From: JBKHYJ01 sp046565505
GTDB lineage: Bacteria; Acidobacteriota; Blastocatellia; UBA7656
Assembly: GCA_046565505.1 (NCBI GenBank)
Contig: JBKHYJ010000044.1
Coordinates: forward strand, 1 to 64,000
Reading direction: 5' to 3'
DNA length: 64,000 bases
The notes beneath the pieces are model-generated. The model did no database searches. It was not told where the DNA came from and was given only the letters and a program-made list of their open reading frames with translations. The position numbers and the translations under genes are program-made. Of this stretch, positions 41,654-51,566 are shown one piece after another. Position 1 is the first letter of the stretch; each line of letters opens with the position of its first letter.

Positions 41654-43294
41654 ATGACCTCCAGCCAATCAGAGATGTTGCTCGATTTAAGCTCGGAGCT
41701 TTTGCGGTTAGGCTACCGCGTGCGCTTCCGCCCGAAGGGTGGAAGCATGCACCCGACTATCAAAGACGGGGAGGCCATCAACATCGAGCCTATCGAGCCT
41801 GCCGATGTAAGACGTGGAGACATCATTCTTTACAAGAGCGGCGTCAGCCGCGGCGTCATCGCGCACCGCGTCGTAGGGGTGAACAGGAGCGGGGGCAACG
41901 TTACGAGTTTCATTTTACGCGGCGACGCGGCGCGGACATGTGACCTTCCTGTAGCGCCGGAGCAGGTACTCGGCAGGGTGGTCTCCGTGGAGAGGCAAGG
42001 CGGCACGAACGACCTGGCGGGTAAGCGGGCCAGGGCGTTATGGGCGGCCCGCCGCTGCGCATCAAGAATCAAAATGGCCGGGCCGTATCTCTCATCCAAT
42101 TTTTCTCCAGAGGGGCGGCTGATCCTATGCTGCGCCGCGACCGCGCTCGACCGTGAAAGATTGGATAGAATCAAGGCGCTGCTCGAAACGGAGCTGGACT
42201 GGGGCCGCTTGTTGGAAGAAGCGGAGCGGCACGGAGTCATGCCGCTCCTTTATTCAAATTTAGATGCTAATTTTCCGGGGGCCGTGCCCGAGCCTTTCAT
42301 AAGCGCGCTGCGAAATTATTTTCGTAAGAACTTTATAAGCAACCTGCTCTTGACCGGAGAGATGCACGCCGTACTCGACATGCTCGAATCACATGGCATC
42401 TCCGCCATACCTTTCAAAGGCCCTACGCTCGCCGTCGCCGCCTACGGAGACCTCGCTATGCGCGAGTTCCGCGACATTGACCTGCTCGTGCGTAGAGAGG
42501 ACGTGCTAAAAGCCAGAGGCTTGCTGATTGCGAGAGGCTACGCGCCGGACCAGGAGTTGAATCGGTCGCAAGAGATCGCATGCCTTAAGTCGGAAAGCGA
42601 GTACGGCTTTAAGGGCCGCTGCTACCTGGAGATTCAGTGGGACGTCGTGCCGAGGAACCATTCGTTCAAGCTGAATGACGAAGAGCTGTGGCGGCACGTC
42701 GGTCACATGAGCGTCGAAGGCTGCCGCGTGGCGTCGCTCTGTTCGGAAGACCTGCTGCTGCTTCTGTGCGCGCATGGCAGCAAGCAATCCTGGGGGCGGC
42801 TGTCTTTGGTGTGTGACGTGTCAGAGCTAATCCGCGCCCGGCCGGGTATGGATTGGGGCCGGTTGTTCGAGCGCGCCAGTAGCCTCGGCGGGGAACGCAT
42901 GCTGGCGACGGGATTGTTTCTCGCCCACAGGCTGTTAGGCGCGCGCCTGCCCGGACCCGCGCTCGAGCGAGTAAACGCGGACAGGACCGCGCAGGCGCTG
43001 GGCGAGCGAGCGATCGAGCAACTCTTCAGCAAAGCAACCACTTCACACGACGCGCTCAAGAATCCGCTATTTTTCATCAAGGCCAGAGAGCGCGTGCGCG
43101 ACAAGGCGCTGTGCTATTTCCGAATGGCCCTCTCCCCCACCGTGAATGACCTGCGATTTTTATCGGTGCCCGCCCCCGTGTCCTTCTTATATTACCCTTT
43201 GAGGGCCGTCAGGCTTCTGACGAAATACCTCCTGAGGCAAAGACCCGGGGTTAGAAGCTCACCGGCGAAACGCGGAATTAATACCGGCCCTTGA
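41654..43294 (+). CDS. S26-type peptidase fused to NTP_transf_5 nucleotidyltransferase
   Basis: 546 residues, two domains. Residues about 10-115: signal-peptidase-like fold with GGSMHPTI (Ser31), RRGDIIL and AHRVVGV (His71), a serine-histidine pair as in archaeal/SipW-type S26 enzymes, but no membrane anchor. Residues about 150-500: uncharacterised nucleotidyltransferase family, with ILCCAATAL, IPFKGPTLAVAAYGDLAMRE (F254 onward) and FRDIDLLV with metal-binding Asp274 and Asp276. Nucleotidyltransferases of this type occur in lasso clusters as tailoring enzymes. The peptidase half is the only leader-protease candidate in the locus. The fusion suggests cleavage and tailoring by one protein; this is inference. 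Confidence 0.83.
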   Translation: MTSSQSEMLLDLSSELLRLGYRVRFRPKGGSMHPTIKDGEAINIEPIEPADVRRGDIILYKSGVSRGVIAHRVVGVNRSGGNVTSFILRGDAARTCDLPVAPEQVLGRVVSVERQGGTNDLAGKRARALWAARRCASRIKMAGPYLSSNFSPEGRLILCCAATALDRERLDRIKALLETELDWGRLLEEAERHGVMPLLYSNLDANFPGAVPEPFISALRNYFRKNFISNLLLTGEMHAVLDMLESHGISAIPFKGPTLAVAAYGDLAMREFRDIDLLVRREDVLKARGLLIARGYAPDQELNRSQEIACLKSESEYGFKGRCYLEIQWDVVPRNHSFKLNDEELWRHVGHMSVEGCRVASLCSEDLLLLLCAHGSKQSWGRLSLVCDVSELIRARPGMDWGRLFERASSLGGERMLATGLFLAHRLLGARLPGPALERVNADRTAQALGERAIEQLFSKATTSHDALKNPLFFIKARERVRDKALCYFRMALSPTVNDLRFLSVPAPVSFLYYPLRAVRLLTKYLLRQRPGVRSSPAKRGINTGP

Positions 43295-43304
43295 CCGGCG
43301 CGGT

Positions 43305-45719
43305 CTATTCATACCTGAGCGCGATTATCGGGTCCACTCTCAGCGCGCGCCGCGCGGGGATGTAACACGACGCCACGGCGACTGACACGAGCGCCGCGGA
43401 CACTATGACGAACGTCAGCGGGTCGGTCGCCGTCACCCCATACAGCAAGCTCGACATCAATCGCGTCAAGCCGAAGGCCGCCGCCACCCCTACCCCTACC
43501 CCGATGAATGTCAGCGCGAGGCCCTGCCCGACTATTAGTTTCAACACGTCGCCCGCCTGCGCGCCGAGCGCCATGCGTATGCCTATCTCGCGCGTGTTCT
43601 GCGTCACCGTGTAAGACATCACGCTGTAGATGCCGATCATCGCCAGTATCATCGCCAGCGCCGCGAATATGCTTAACAGCATCGTGTTCATGCGGCTATC
43701 GGACATTGAATCGGCGACTATTTTTTCCATGGTTTTCACGTCGTAGACGGGCTGATTCGGATCGACCGCCAACACCTGCTGGCGGAGCGCCTCTGCCAGC
43801 GGGGCCGGGTCGGACTTGCCCCGCACGACGAGGCTCATGCTCTGGATCAGGCCGGTGTAGGCAGCCTGCGCATAAGGGATGAAAACCTCGGGCGATGGGG
43901 GCCGCGTGAGCCGCCACTGCCTCACGTTTCCTACGACGCCGACGACTGTTTGCCAGTCGTTACTCTGAGCGCGGATGCGCTTGCCGACGGGGTCCTCGTT
44001 CGGGAAAAGCTTATTCGCGAACTCCTGATTGATAATGACGACGGGGGCGGAGTTCTCCGCGTCTTGCTCGCTAAAGAACCGGCCGGCGGCCAGCGGGATT
44101 CCGAGCGCGCGGAAGTAATCCGCGCTCGCGGAGCGGAATTCCACCAGCACGTACTGGCCGGGCGGGGGGGGTGGCTGCCCCTCGACGCTGACGCTGCCAT
44201 TGAAGCCCGACAACTGTAGCGGCAGCATGTTGACGACTGCGGCGCTTTCGACGCCGGGCACCGCTGAAGCCCTTTCGAGCACCTGCCGGTAGAAGCCGGC
44301 AGCCGCCTGCGGCGTGTTGTACCTCGCGGCGGGCAGCGACACTCTCATCGTCAGGACGTTATCCGGGCGCAGCCCCGATTCCGTCCGCTGCAACTGGAAG
44401 AAGCTCTTGATGAGGAGGCCGGCGCCTATCAGGAGCACGAGCGACAGAGAGACTTCCGCGACCACGAGGAAGCTGCGCAGCCAGTTACGCTGCCCGCTGC
44501 TGCCCGCGTTGCCCCCCTCCTTCAGCATCCCCTGCACGTCCGTCCTAGAAACCTGTAGGGCCGGCGCCAGCCCGAACGCTATCCCTGTAACGAACGACAG
44601 CAGCAGGGTGAAGCCTACGACGCGGCCATCGATAGTGACTTCGCTTGCGCGCGGCAGAAACCCTGCCGACAGGGCCACCAGGCCATCGACCCCCCACTTC
44701 GACATGAGCAATCCGAGCGCGCCGCCGAGCACGGACAGCATAACGCTCTCTGTAAGAAACTGCCTGACGAGCCTCCCGCGCCCGGCGCCCAGCGCGGTGC
44801 GGATGGCGATCTCTTTGCGGCGCGCGGTCGCCCGCGCGAGCAGCAGGTTCGCCACGTTCGTGCAGGCGATCAGCAGCACGAACCCGACCGCGCCGAGCAG
44901 TATCTTCAGCGCCGGCCGCACCCTCGCCACGGTCTCTTCTGGCAGGCTGCTGACCAGTATGTTTCTTTTGGCCTGGGAATCGGGGTACTGCTGCTCAAGC
45001 CGCGCGCCTATCACGCCCATCTGTCGTTGCGCCTGCTCGACGGTGACGCCTGGCTTCAGGCGGGCGATGGTGTTGAGGAAATGATTGCCCCGGCCCGACT
45101 GCTGATTCTGCGTGATTACGATAGGGACCCATAAGGCGGTCGATGTCGAAGGGAATCGAAAGTCGGGCGGCATCACCCCTATGACCGTATAGTTCTCGCC
45201 GCCGAGCGCGATGTCTTTATCGACCACCGCCGGGTCCCCGCCGAAGTTCCGCTTCCAGAGTTGATGGCTCAATACGACGACGCGGTTGTTTCCGGGCTGG
45301 TCCTCCCCCTCGCGGAAGGTGCGGCCCAGTGCAGGCGGCGCTTCGAGCACGTCGAAGAAATCGGGCGAGACCGTGGCCCCATTGACGCGTTCGGGGTGGT
45401 CCGGCCCCCGCAGGTTAAAATCACCGAGCTGGTAAGCGGCTATCCCCGTGAAGGCCTCGCTCTGCTCGCGCCAGTCCTTGAGGTTGGGGAATGAGACGGA
45501 CCCCGTGCCGCCCTGCGGGAGCGTCTCGTAGAGCCTCACTAGCTGGTCAGGCTCCTTTAGTTGCAGCGGCCGGAGCAGCACGCTGTTTACTATGCTGAAG
45601 ATTGCGCTGTTAGCCCCGATGCCCAGTGCCAGGGTTATGACCGCGACGGCCGTGAAGCTCGGCTGCTTGCGCAGCATGCGCGCGCCGTAACGCACGTCTT
45701 GCCACAGAGTTCTCATCAT
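43305..45719 (-). CDS. ADOP-family ABC transporter permease
   Basis: 804 residues, complete. MRTLWQDVRYGARMLRKQPS is the standard ADOP start (ATG 45716; an ATG one codon earlier is also possible). First FtsX block LLIACTNVANLLLARATARR, second block REIGIRMALGAQAGDVLKL, and the C-terminal PARRALRVDPIIALRYE. Third member in the window, but more distant from the first two than they are from each other. It converges on the peptide locus with only ten bases between stop codons. Substrate unknown. Confidence 0.94.
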   Translation of the reverse strand: MMRTLWQDVRYGARMLRKQPSFTAVAVITLALGIGANSAIFSIVNSVLLRPLQLKEPDQLVRLYETLPQGGTGSVSFPNLKDWREQSEAFTGIAAYQLGDFNLRGPDHPERVNGATVSPDFFDVLEAPPALGRTFREGEDQPGNNRVVVLSHQLWKRNFGGDPAVVDKDIALGGENYTVIGVMPPDFRFPSTSTALWVPIVITQNQQSGRGNHFLNTIARLKPGVTVEQAQRQMGVIGARLEQQYPDSQAKRNILVSSLPEETVARVRPALKILLGAVGFVLLIACTNVANLLLARATARRKEIAIRTALGAGRGRLVRQFLTESVMLSVLGGALGLLMSKWGVDGLVALSAGFLPRASEVTIDGRVVGFTLLLSFVTGIAFGLAPALQVSRTDVQGMLKEGGNAGSSGQRNWLRSFLVVAEVSLSLVLLIGAGLLIKSFFQLQRTESGLRPDNVLTMRVSLPAARYNTPQAAAGFYRQVLERASAVPGVESAAVVNMLPLQLSGFNGSVSVEGQPPPPPGQYVLVEFRSASADYFRALGIPLAAGRFFSEQDAENSAPVVIINQEFANKLFPNEDPVGKRIRAQSNDWQTVVGVVGNVRQWRLTRPPSPEVFIPYAQAAYTGLIQSMSLVVRGKSDPAPLAEALRQQVLAVDPNQPVYDVKTMEKIVADSMSDSRMNTMLLSIFAALAMILAMIGIYSVMSYTVTQNTREIGIRMALGAQAGDVLKLIVGQGLALTFIGVGVGVAAAFGLTRLMSSLLYGVTATDPLTFVIVSAALVSVAVASCYIPARRALRVDPIIALRYE

Positions 45720-46072
45720 TCACCCCTCCCCGCTTCGGATTTTAGATTTCAGGTTTTGGATTGCCCGGACGACGCAATCCTCTCGGCCCGCACTCGGCCC
45801 CGTCAGGTCCTCTTGTGGCTCGCACAGTCAACGTCACACCTCTTGCGCCCGCGGGGCGCTTCATGTAAAGGACGTATGACTCCGCCGCAGCGTTAACGCC
45901 CGGCCCCGAATTCATACTTGCTGTATGTGCGGATAAGGCCTTCATGGTTTCACACGGCTGAGGGATGAAAGAAAGAGAATGGCCATCGCGGACCCTGAGC
46001 TGCGCGAAGGTCACAGGGTATTCGCCGACAGGCCCATGATTGCCGGCGGTTTATTGAGGGGACTTCGCCGGG
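45720..46072. other. Intergenic stretch with GATTT tract
   Basis: Leader of the ADOP gene and tail of the PNPOx-like gene. Contains the tract gcttcggattttagatttca (about 45732-45751) similar to the one at 6530-6545. A 90-residue minus-strand frame (45742-46014) is unsupported. Nothing else recognised. Confidence 0.4.
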
Positions 46073-46630
46073 TCACAGGTCATCGAATGTCCAGCGCGTC
46101 GCGCTCTTATTAAAATCTTGCTCGCGCCAGGCGAACGCGACGCGCGGGCGCAGGCCGTACAGCACCACGTCGGCCGGATGGCCGCTCAACCCCATTCCGT
46201 ATTTCTCCGCGTAAGCCTTGTCAACCTGCGACAGCGCCGGGCCGCCGGTGACTTCTTCGGCGCGGCCTTCGACTATGACGACCTCATCACCGCTTTCAAG
46301 GTGCACGGCCATCGCGGGGTTGGAGGCTATGTTGCGGGCCTTCCTCGAACGCCGGTCCGTGCCGAAGTAGAACGCCTCGTCTACCCACACGCCCCAGACC
46401 GGCATGACGTGGGGCCGCCCATCCGGCCGCGTCGTGCTTACCCAGTAGTTACGCGCGCGGGCCATACGCTCGCCCACGTGGCCCCACGGCAGCAGCCCTT
46501 CGCCATTCTTCGCCTTAACTATCCCGTAATCTTTCGGCATTCGCGGGCGGCTCGCCTTCGGCTCCCTCACCTTTGGCTCCGCGCGCCCGCCCGCGTCAAT
46601 TTGCTGCGGCAATCGCTTCGTTCTAGGCAT
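46073..46630 (-). CDS. Pyridoxamine 5'-phosphate oxidase-fold protein
   Basis: 185 residues. Split-barrel flavin-binding family (PNPOx-like, including F420- and FMN-dependent reductases). The core includes YWVSTTRPDGRPHVMPVWGV, FYFGTDRRSRKARNI and VVIVEGRAEEVTGG. The N-terminal 35 residues are basic and variable. A gaggtgattt ribosome site precedes the ATG. Divergent from a WYL regulator with a palindrome between them, so it is a likely target of that regulator. True cofactor and substrate unknown. Confidence 0.86.
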   Translation of the reverse strand: MPRTKRLPQQIDAGGRAEPKVREPKASRPRMPKDYGIVKAKNGEGLLPWGHVGERMARARNYWVSTTRPDGRPHVMPVWGVWVDEAFYFGTDRRSRKARNIASNPAMAVHLESGDEVVIVEGRAEEVTGGPALSQVDKAYAEKYGMGLSGHPADVVLYGLRPRVAFAWREQDFNKSATRWTFDDL

Positions 46631-46707
46631 AAATCACCTCACATATTGTCATGGCAGGCTACATCATCGGGCCTGCGCGGGTGAGGTTGAATGTAGGAGA
46701 CTATTGT

Positions 46708-46722
46708 TGACACCATGTGTCA
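46708..46722. promoter_or_regulatory. Perfect palindrome between PNPOx-like gene and WYL regulator
   Basis: TGACAC-CAT-GTGTCA, 6-base arms and 3-base centre. It overlaps a TTGACA (46707-46712) that could be a -35 for the regulator and lies 78 bases from the divergent gene. Position and symmetry fit an operator for the neighbouring HTH/WYL protein. The palindrome includes the ATG at 46715, which argues that translation starts further downstream. Confidence 0.5.
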
Positions 46723-46780
46723 TATTTCTGTGGTAGAGTCAGACACGGCTCTGAATTCTCCTGAAGGGGCGCTATGGCGT

Positions 46781-47785
46781 ATGCGTGCAGATCGTCTGCT
46801 TTCGATCATGTTGCTCTTGCAGGTGCACAGGCGCATAACGGCGCGTGAGCTGGCGAGGCGGCTGGAAGTCTCCGAGCGGACGATTCACCGCGACATGGAC
46901 GTGTTGAGCGGCGCGGGCATACCCGTCTTCGCCGAGCGCGGCGGCCGCGGCGGGTGGGCGCTGCTGGAAGAGTACCGGACGAACCTGACGGGCCTCAACA
47001 GGGAAGAGATACAGGCGCTCTTCCTGGTCAACCCGTCGCCTCTTCTGGCGGACCTCGGGCTGGGCAAGGCTTCCGACGCGGCCCGCATAAAACTGCGCGC
47101 GGCTCTCCCTTCGACATCCCGAGACGAGGCCGAGCACGCGCGCCGGCGAATCCATATAGACACGACCGGGTGGAATCGCTCGGAGGAGGCCATCCCGCTG
47201 CTGCCGATTCTTCAGGAAGCTGTCTGGAAAGAGCGCAAGCTTTATATGGCCTACGAGCGCCACGGCTGCCCGCCCGTCGAGCGTACCGTCGATCCGCTCG
47301 GGCTGGTGGCGAAGGGGAGCGCCTGGTATCTGGTGGCGGCCATTGACGGCGAGCCGCGCAGCTACCGCGTTTCCCGCGTGCAGGAGGCGAGGGTCTTGGA
47401 AGAGCCGGCGGCCCGCCCGAAAGGGTTCGACCTGGCGAGTTACTGGGAGCAATCGACCCTAAGCTTCAAGGCCAGCCTCCCGCGCTATCAAGCGACCGTG
47501 CGCGTCAGCCCCGCCGTATTCCCCCGATTGCGTTACGCGGGAAGGTTCGCGCGCGTAGAGCATGTGGCCGCGCCTGATGAAGAGGGGTGGGTGAGAGTTT
47601 CCATCCGGTTCGACGTGGAAGAAATGGCGTGCGAATACGCCTTGAGCTTCGGCACGCAGATGGAAGTCCTTGAGCCGCAATCACTGCGAGAGAAGGTCAT
47701 GGATTCGGCACGCGCCGTCGTTGAGTTTTACGATCAAAAAATGGCCGCCCCGCCGGCAAGAAAAATACATTCGGGGCATGGCTGA
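46781..47785 (+). CDS. YafY-type HTH/WYL-domain transcriptional regulator
   Basis: 334 residues from ATG 46781. The frame is open from ATG 46715, but that codon lies inside a palindrome and MRADRLLSIMLLLQVHRRIT is the usual family start. Residues 1-60: winged HTH (ARELARRLEVSERTIHRDMD). Residues about 115-200: WYL domain (RKLYMAYERHGCPPVERTVD, SAWYLVAAIDGEPRSYRVSR). C-terminal WCX extension to the end. Probably controls itself and the divergent PNPOx-like gene; WYL domains bind small ligands or nucleotides, here unknown. Confidence 0.88.
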   Translation: MRADRLLSIMLLLQVHRRITARELARRLEVSERTIHRDMDVLSGAGIPVFAERGGRGGWALLEEYRTNLTGLNREEIQALFLVNPSPLLADLGLGKASDAARIKLRAALPSTSRDEAEHARRRIHIDTTGWNRSEEAIPLLPILQEAVWKERKLYMAYERHGCPPVERTVDPLGLVAKGSAWYLVAAIDGEPRSYRVSRVQEARVLEEPAARPKGFDLASYWEQSTLSFKASLPRYQATVRVSPAVFPRLRYAGRFARVEHVAAPDEEGWVRVSIRFDVEEMACEYALSFGTQMEVLEPQSLREKVMDSARAVVEFYDQKMAAPPARKIHSGHG

Positions 47786-47847
47786 AGCTAGCGCCGTGCC
47801 GCTCGCGCGGCCTGCGTATCGGGAGAGGCGCGGGCGGCCGGCTCACG

Positions 47848-47866
47848 CCTGCGCGACAGGCGCAGG
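47848..47866. terminator. Hairpin between convergent genes
   Basis: CCTGCGC (47848-47854), loop gacag, GCGCAGG (47860-47866): perfect 7-bp stem between the regulator and the deaminase gene, which converge. No T-tract follows on either strand. Confidence 0.45.
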
Positions 47867-47871
47867 GCGCG

Positions 47872-48327
47872 TCACTCTTCGCCGATGTCTTCGTTCCAGG
47901 TCGAGGGGTTAGCCGCTATGTAATCGGCCAGCATCTTCTTACACGCCTGCGAGTCGAGGTCTATGACCTCGACCCCGTTCTCCCTGAGCCAATCAATGCC
48001 GCCCGCGAAGTTGGCCGACTCGCCAACGATCACGGTTTTTATGTTGAACTGGCGGACGAGCCCGCTGCAATACCAGCAAGGCGCGAGCGTGGTCACCATG
48101 ACTTTGTCGCGGTAACTCGACTGCCGCCCCGCCCTGCGGAATGCGTCCGTCTCGCCGTGCGCCGAAGGGTCGCCTTCCTGCACGCGCCGGTTGTGGCCGC
48201 GCCCGAGCAGGTTACCTCTTATATCAAACAGCGCGGCGCCGATAGGTATGCCGCCTTCGGCAAGCCCCTTGCGCGCCTCTTCGATTGCGACCTCAAGCAT
48301 CGCCTCGCAGTCAATATCTCCGGTCAT
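47872..48327 (-). CDS. Cytosine deaminase, fungal Fcy1-like
   Basis: 151 residues. Zinc-dependent deaminase of the CDA fold: HGETDAFRRAG (zinc histidine and catalytic glutamate) and TLAPCWYCSGLVRQF (PCxxC zinc cysteines). IPIGAALFDIRGNLLGRGHN, IKTVIVGESANFAGG and the end STWNEDIGEE resemble yeast Fcy1 more than bacterial tRNA adenosine or guanine deaminases. Expected reaction: cytosine to uracil plus ammonia. Six bases downstream of the acyl-CoA dehydrogenase gene, so probably one transcript, although the roles have no obvious link. Possible transfer from fungi or shared bacterial ancestry; not resolved. Confidence 0.85.
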   Translation of the reverse strand: MTGDIDCEAMLEVAIEEARKGLAEGGIPIGAALFDIRGNLLGRGHNRRVQEGDPSAHGETDAFRRAGRQSSYRDKVMVTTLAPCWYCSGLVRQFNIKTVIVGESANFAGGIDWLRENGVEVIDLDSQACKKMLADYIAANPSTWNEDIGEE

Positions 48328-48333
48328 GGTCTT

Positions 48334-49542
<1,209 letters not shown>

Positions 49543-49614
49543 CCCCTCTCTTCTGATTCTTACTCGCCCGCGGCCGGCACATCACTAAGGCCGGGCCGGC
49601 GCAATTCCCTACTC

Positions 49615-51303
49615 CTATTGGACCAGCTTCACGTTGCTTTCTGGGTTCGCGGCGGCGCTCTGAAAGACGCGCGTCTTTCCCGAATCGAAGACGGGCCGTG
49701 GCCCGTACCACCGCGCGTTCGCCGCGTCGAGCGACGGCGCCGCCCCCCACACGACGAGGGCGTCTATCCTGTCATGATTTTCCTCCAGCATGCGTGACCA
49801 ATACGCTATATGCTCATCTATGTCAACACGCGGGTTGTTGTATTCAAACTGGCTCACGTCGCTGAGCGTTCGCGCGCGCCGGCCGACCGACTCGTCCTTG
49901 AATTTGATGGGGAAGTAGTAGAGGCTGGGGCCGTAGTTGTTCCACACCACGTTGTTGGTCCCTATGCCGAGCAGGTTAGAGAGATTATGAATAGGGCTGG
50001 CCCTGAACCGGCTCTCGACATTGACCCGCAATAACTCTACGCGCCGCCCCGACCCCACGTAAGGCTTGGCCCCCATGAAATCCGCGACGATCCCATTCGA
50101 CGACAAGCCATATTCCCATACGAAGGCTATCTGCACCAGGGCCGCCGCCGCCAGCGCCGCCCCCGCGAGTTTGACGCTCAAACGCCTCGGGTCTATGCGG
50201 AGGCCGGGTACGAGTGAGGCCGCCCCGAGCAACAAGATTCTCTCGCGGAGTATCCCGCCGTGCGGGTCTCCGAAACTGTCGGGCGCAAGGTAAGCCCCCA
50301 GGATTAAGACGAGCGGCAGGATAACCCACACGCGCCGGGTCTGCGCGGGGGGCTCGGCGTCCGCGCGTCGCGCGAAGACTGTGACGGCGACGAGGATTGC
50401 CAGGGAGGCTACGCACAGGACGTACGGGGAGGCGAGGCCGAACCATTCGGAATGGCCCTCGACGAATGGGAAGTTGTTCTTCCCGGCCCTGAGCGACAGA
50501 AAGTCAACGCCGGACGAGTAGCTCAGCCATTGCCTCAGCGATAAGAAGTCCGTTATGCCGCCCCACGAGGCGCTCACCTTGCCATTGTCCTGCATGAGCC
50601 TCCTGTAGAGAATCGCGAGCGGCACTACGGGCGCGAGGCTGGCGACGGTCCAGGCGGCGCGCCGCAGCCGCCCCGGACCCGGCGTTATCATCACGAGAAC
50701 CGCCAGGGCGATCATGGTGACGGCCACGCTGATTAAGTGGCTGAAGTACCCGAGCAGCAGAAGCCCGGAAACGGCCGCCGCGTGCCTGGCCCTCATGCTT
50801 TCCCGCGCGGACCACCACGCGCCGAGCGTGACGACGAAAAGGCAACTTCCCAGCAGAAAGCTGTACAGGCCGAGCAACCATAACGAATTTAAAGAGAGCA
50901 ACACCGCCAGCGCCGCGGCGACAGCCATGCCTTCCCCCCCCGAGACCCGCCGCCTGAGCCATAGCATGCAGCCTGCGAATCCCACCGACGTGAGGGTAAT
51001 CATCACTCTGTCCGCCGCGCGGTCCGACAAGAACGACATCAACGCCGTGAGCGTTACGTGCGCCCCCCAGTAGGGCAAAGGGTCCCACCTGACGGCGTAC
51101 ATTTCCTGAAGCGGCGAACGCGGCTTGAGCAGTTCAAGCATGATGTGCGCGTTGTAGAGGTGCAGCGGCCCATCCTGCGTGACGAACCAGGGCACGAACC
51201 ATATTACCGCCAAGACGGGCAGGGCCAGGGCGCCGAATGCGATCAACCCCCATCGGTGTGGCATTGGGCCGGGGGCGGTTTTTGATGGTTGTAAAGAAGT
51301 CAT
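49615..51303 (-). CDS. Multi-pass membrane protein of unknown function
   Basis: 562 residues from ATG 51303. An ATG at 51345 lies on a TATAAT box and is less likely. About ten to eleven hydrophobic helices between residues 15 and 400, then a soluble C-terminal domain of about 160 residues. WFVTQDGPLHLYNAHIM after the first helix, with acidic and histidine residues facing the periplasm, resembles the first loop of GT-C enzymes, but I cannot confirm that family. No pathway context. Confidence 0.7.
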   Translation of the reverse strand: MTSLQPSKTAPGPMPHRWGLIAFGALALPVLAVIWFVPWFVTQDGPLHLYNAHIMLELLKPRSPLQEMYAVRWDPLPYWGAHVTLTALMSFLSDRAADRVMITLTSVGFAGCMLWLRRRVSGGEGMAVAAALAVLLSLNSLWLLGLYSFLLGSCLFVVTLGAWWSARESMRARHAAAVSGLLLLGYFSHLISVAVTMIALAVLVMITPGPGRLRRAAWTVASLAPVVPLAILYRRLMQDNGKVSASWGGITDFLSLRQWLSYSSGVDFLSLRAGKNNFPFVEGHSEWFGLASPYVLCVASLAILVAVTVFARRADAEPPAQTRRVWVILPLVLILGAYLAPDSFGDPHGGILRERILLLGAASLVPGLRIDPRRLSVKLAGAALAAAALVQIAFVWEYGLSSNGIVADFMGAKPYVGSGRRVELLRVNVESRFRASPIHNLSNLLGIGTNNVVWNNYGPSLYYFPIKFKDESVGRRARTLSDVSQFEYNNPRVDIDEHIAYWSRMLEENHDRIDALVVWGAAPSLDAANARWYGPRPVFDSGKTRVFQSAAANPESNVKLVQ

Positions 51304-51384
51304 GTATGATCGGGCCGGGAGGCGGCGACGGAATAAAACAGTCATTATAAAGTCATGCTCGCGAGTTGTGACTTGAGTTTGCGG

Positions 51385-51413
51385 ATTATACCTTCCCGGC
51401 GGCCCCCCTTCAA
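51385..51413 (-). promoter_or_regulatory. Sigma70-like promoter of the membrane-protein gene
   Basis: On the minus strand TTGAAG (51413-51408), 17 bases, TATAAT (51390-51385). A second TATAAT lies at 51349-51344, with a weaker -35 (gtcaca). Either would place the start codon at 51303. Confidence 0.5.
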
Positions 51414-51538
51414 GCTAACGGATTAATGAACATGCCGTCACGGGCGGGGCCTCGGGTGCGGGCGATTGACCTATGGCCGCCGCGTTTCAGCCCCGCCCGC
51501 CGGCGGGCTTTCCGCGCCCGGGCGGCGCAACAAATATA

Positions 51539-51566
51539 TTGACAATCTCATTCATTAACGGATAAT
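51539..51566 (+). promoter_or_regulatory. Sigma70-like promoter of the C25 peptidase gene
   Basis: TTGACA (51539-51544), 16 bases, GATAAT (51561-51566). It implies a 5' leader of about 200 bases before ATG 51777; I recognise no riboswitch in it. The segment 51414-51538 holds nothing else I can name. Confidence 0.5.

Noticed and set aside
41365..41655. 96-residue minus-strand frame
   Set aside because: Antisense within a gap, no family features, and it would run against the operon.
45742..46014. 90-residue minus-strand frame
   Set aside because: No ribosome site or recognisable sequence; covers a GGATTT tract.
46715..46780. ATG 46715 as start of the WYL regulator
   Set aside because: It lies inside a perfect palindrome and adds 22 residues without family similarity; ATG 46781 gives the normal N-terminus.
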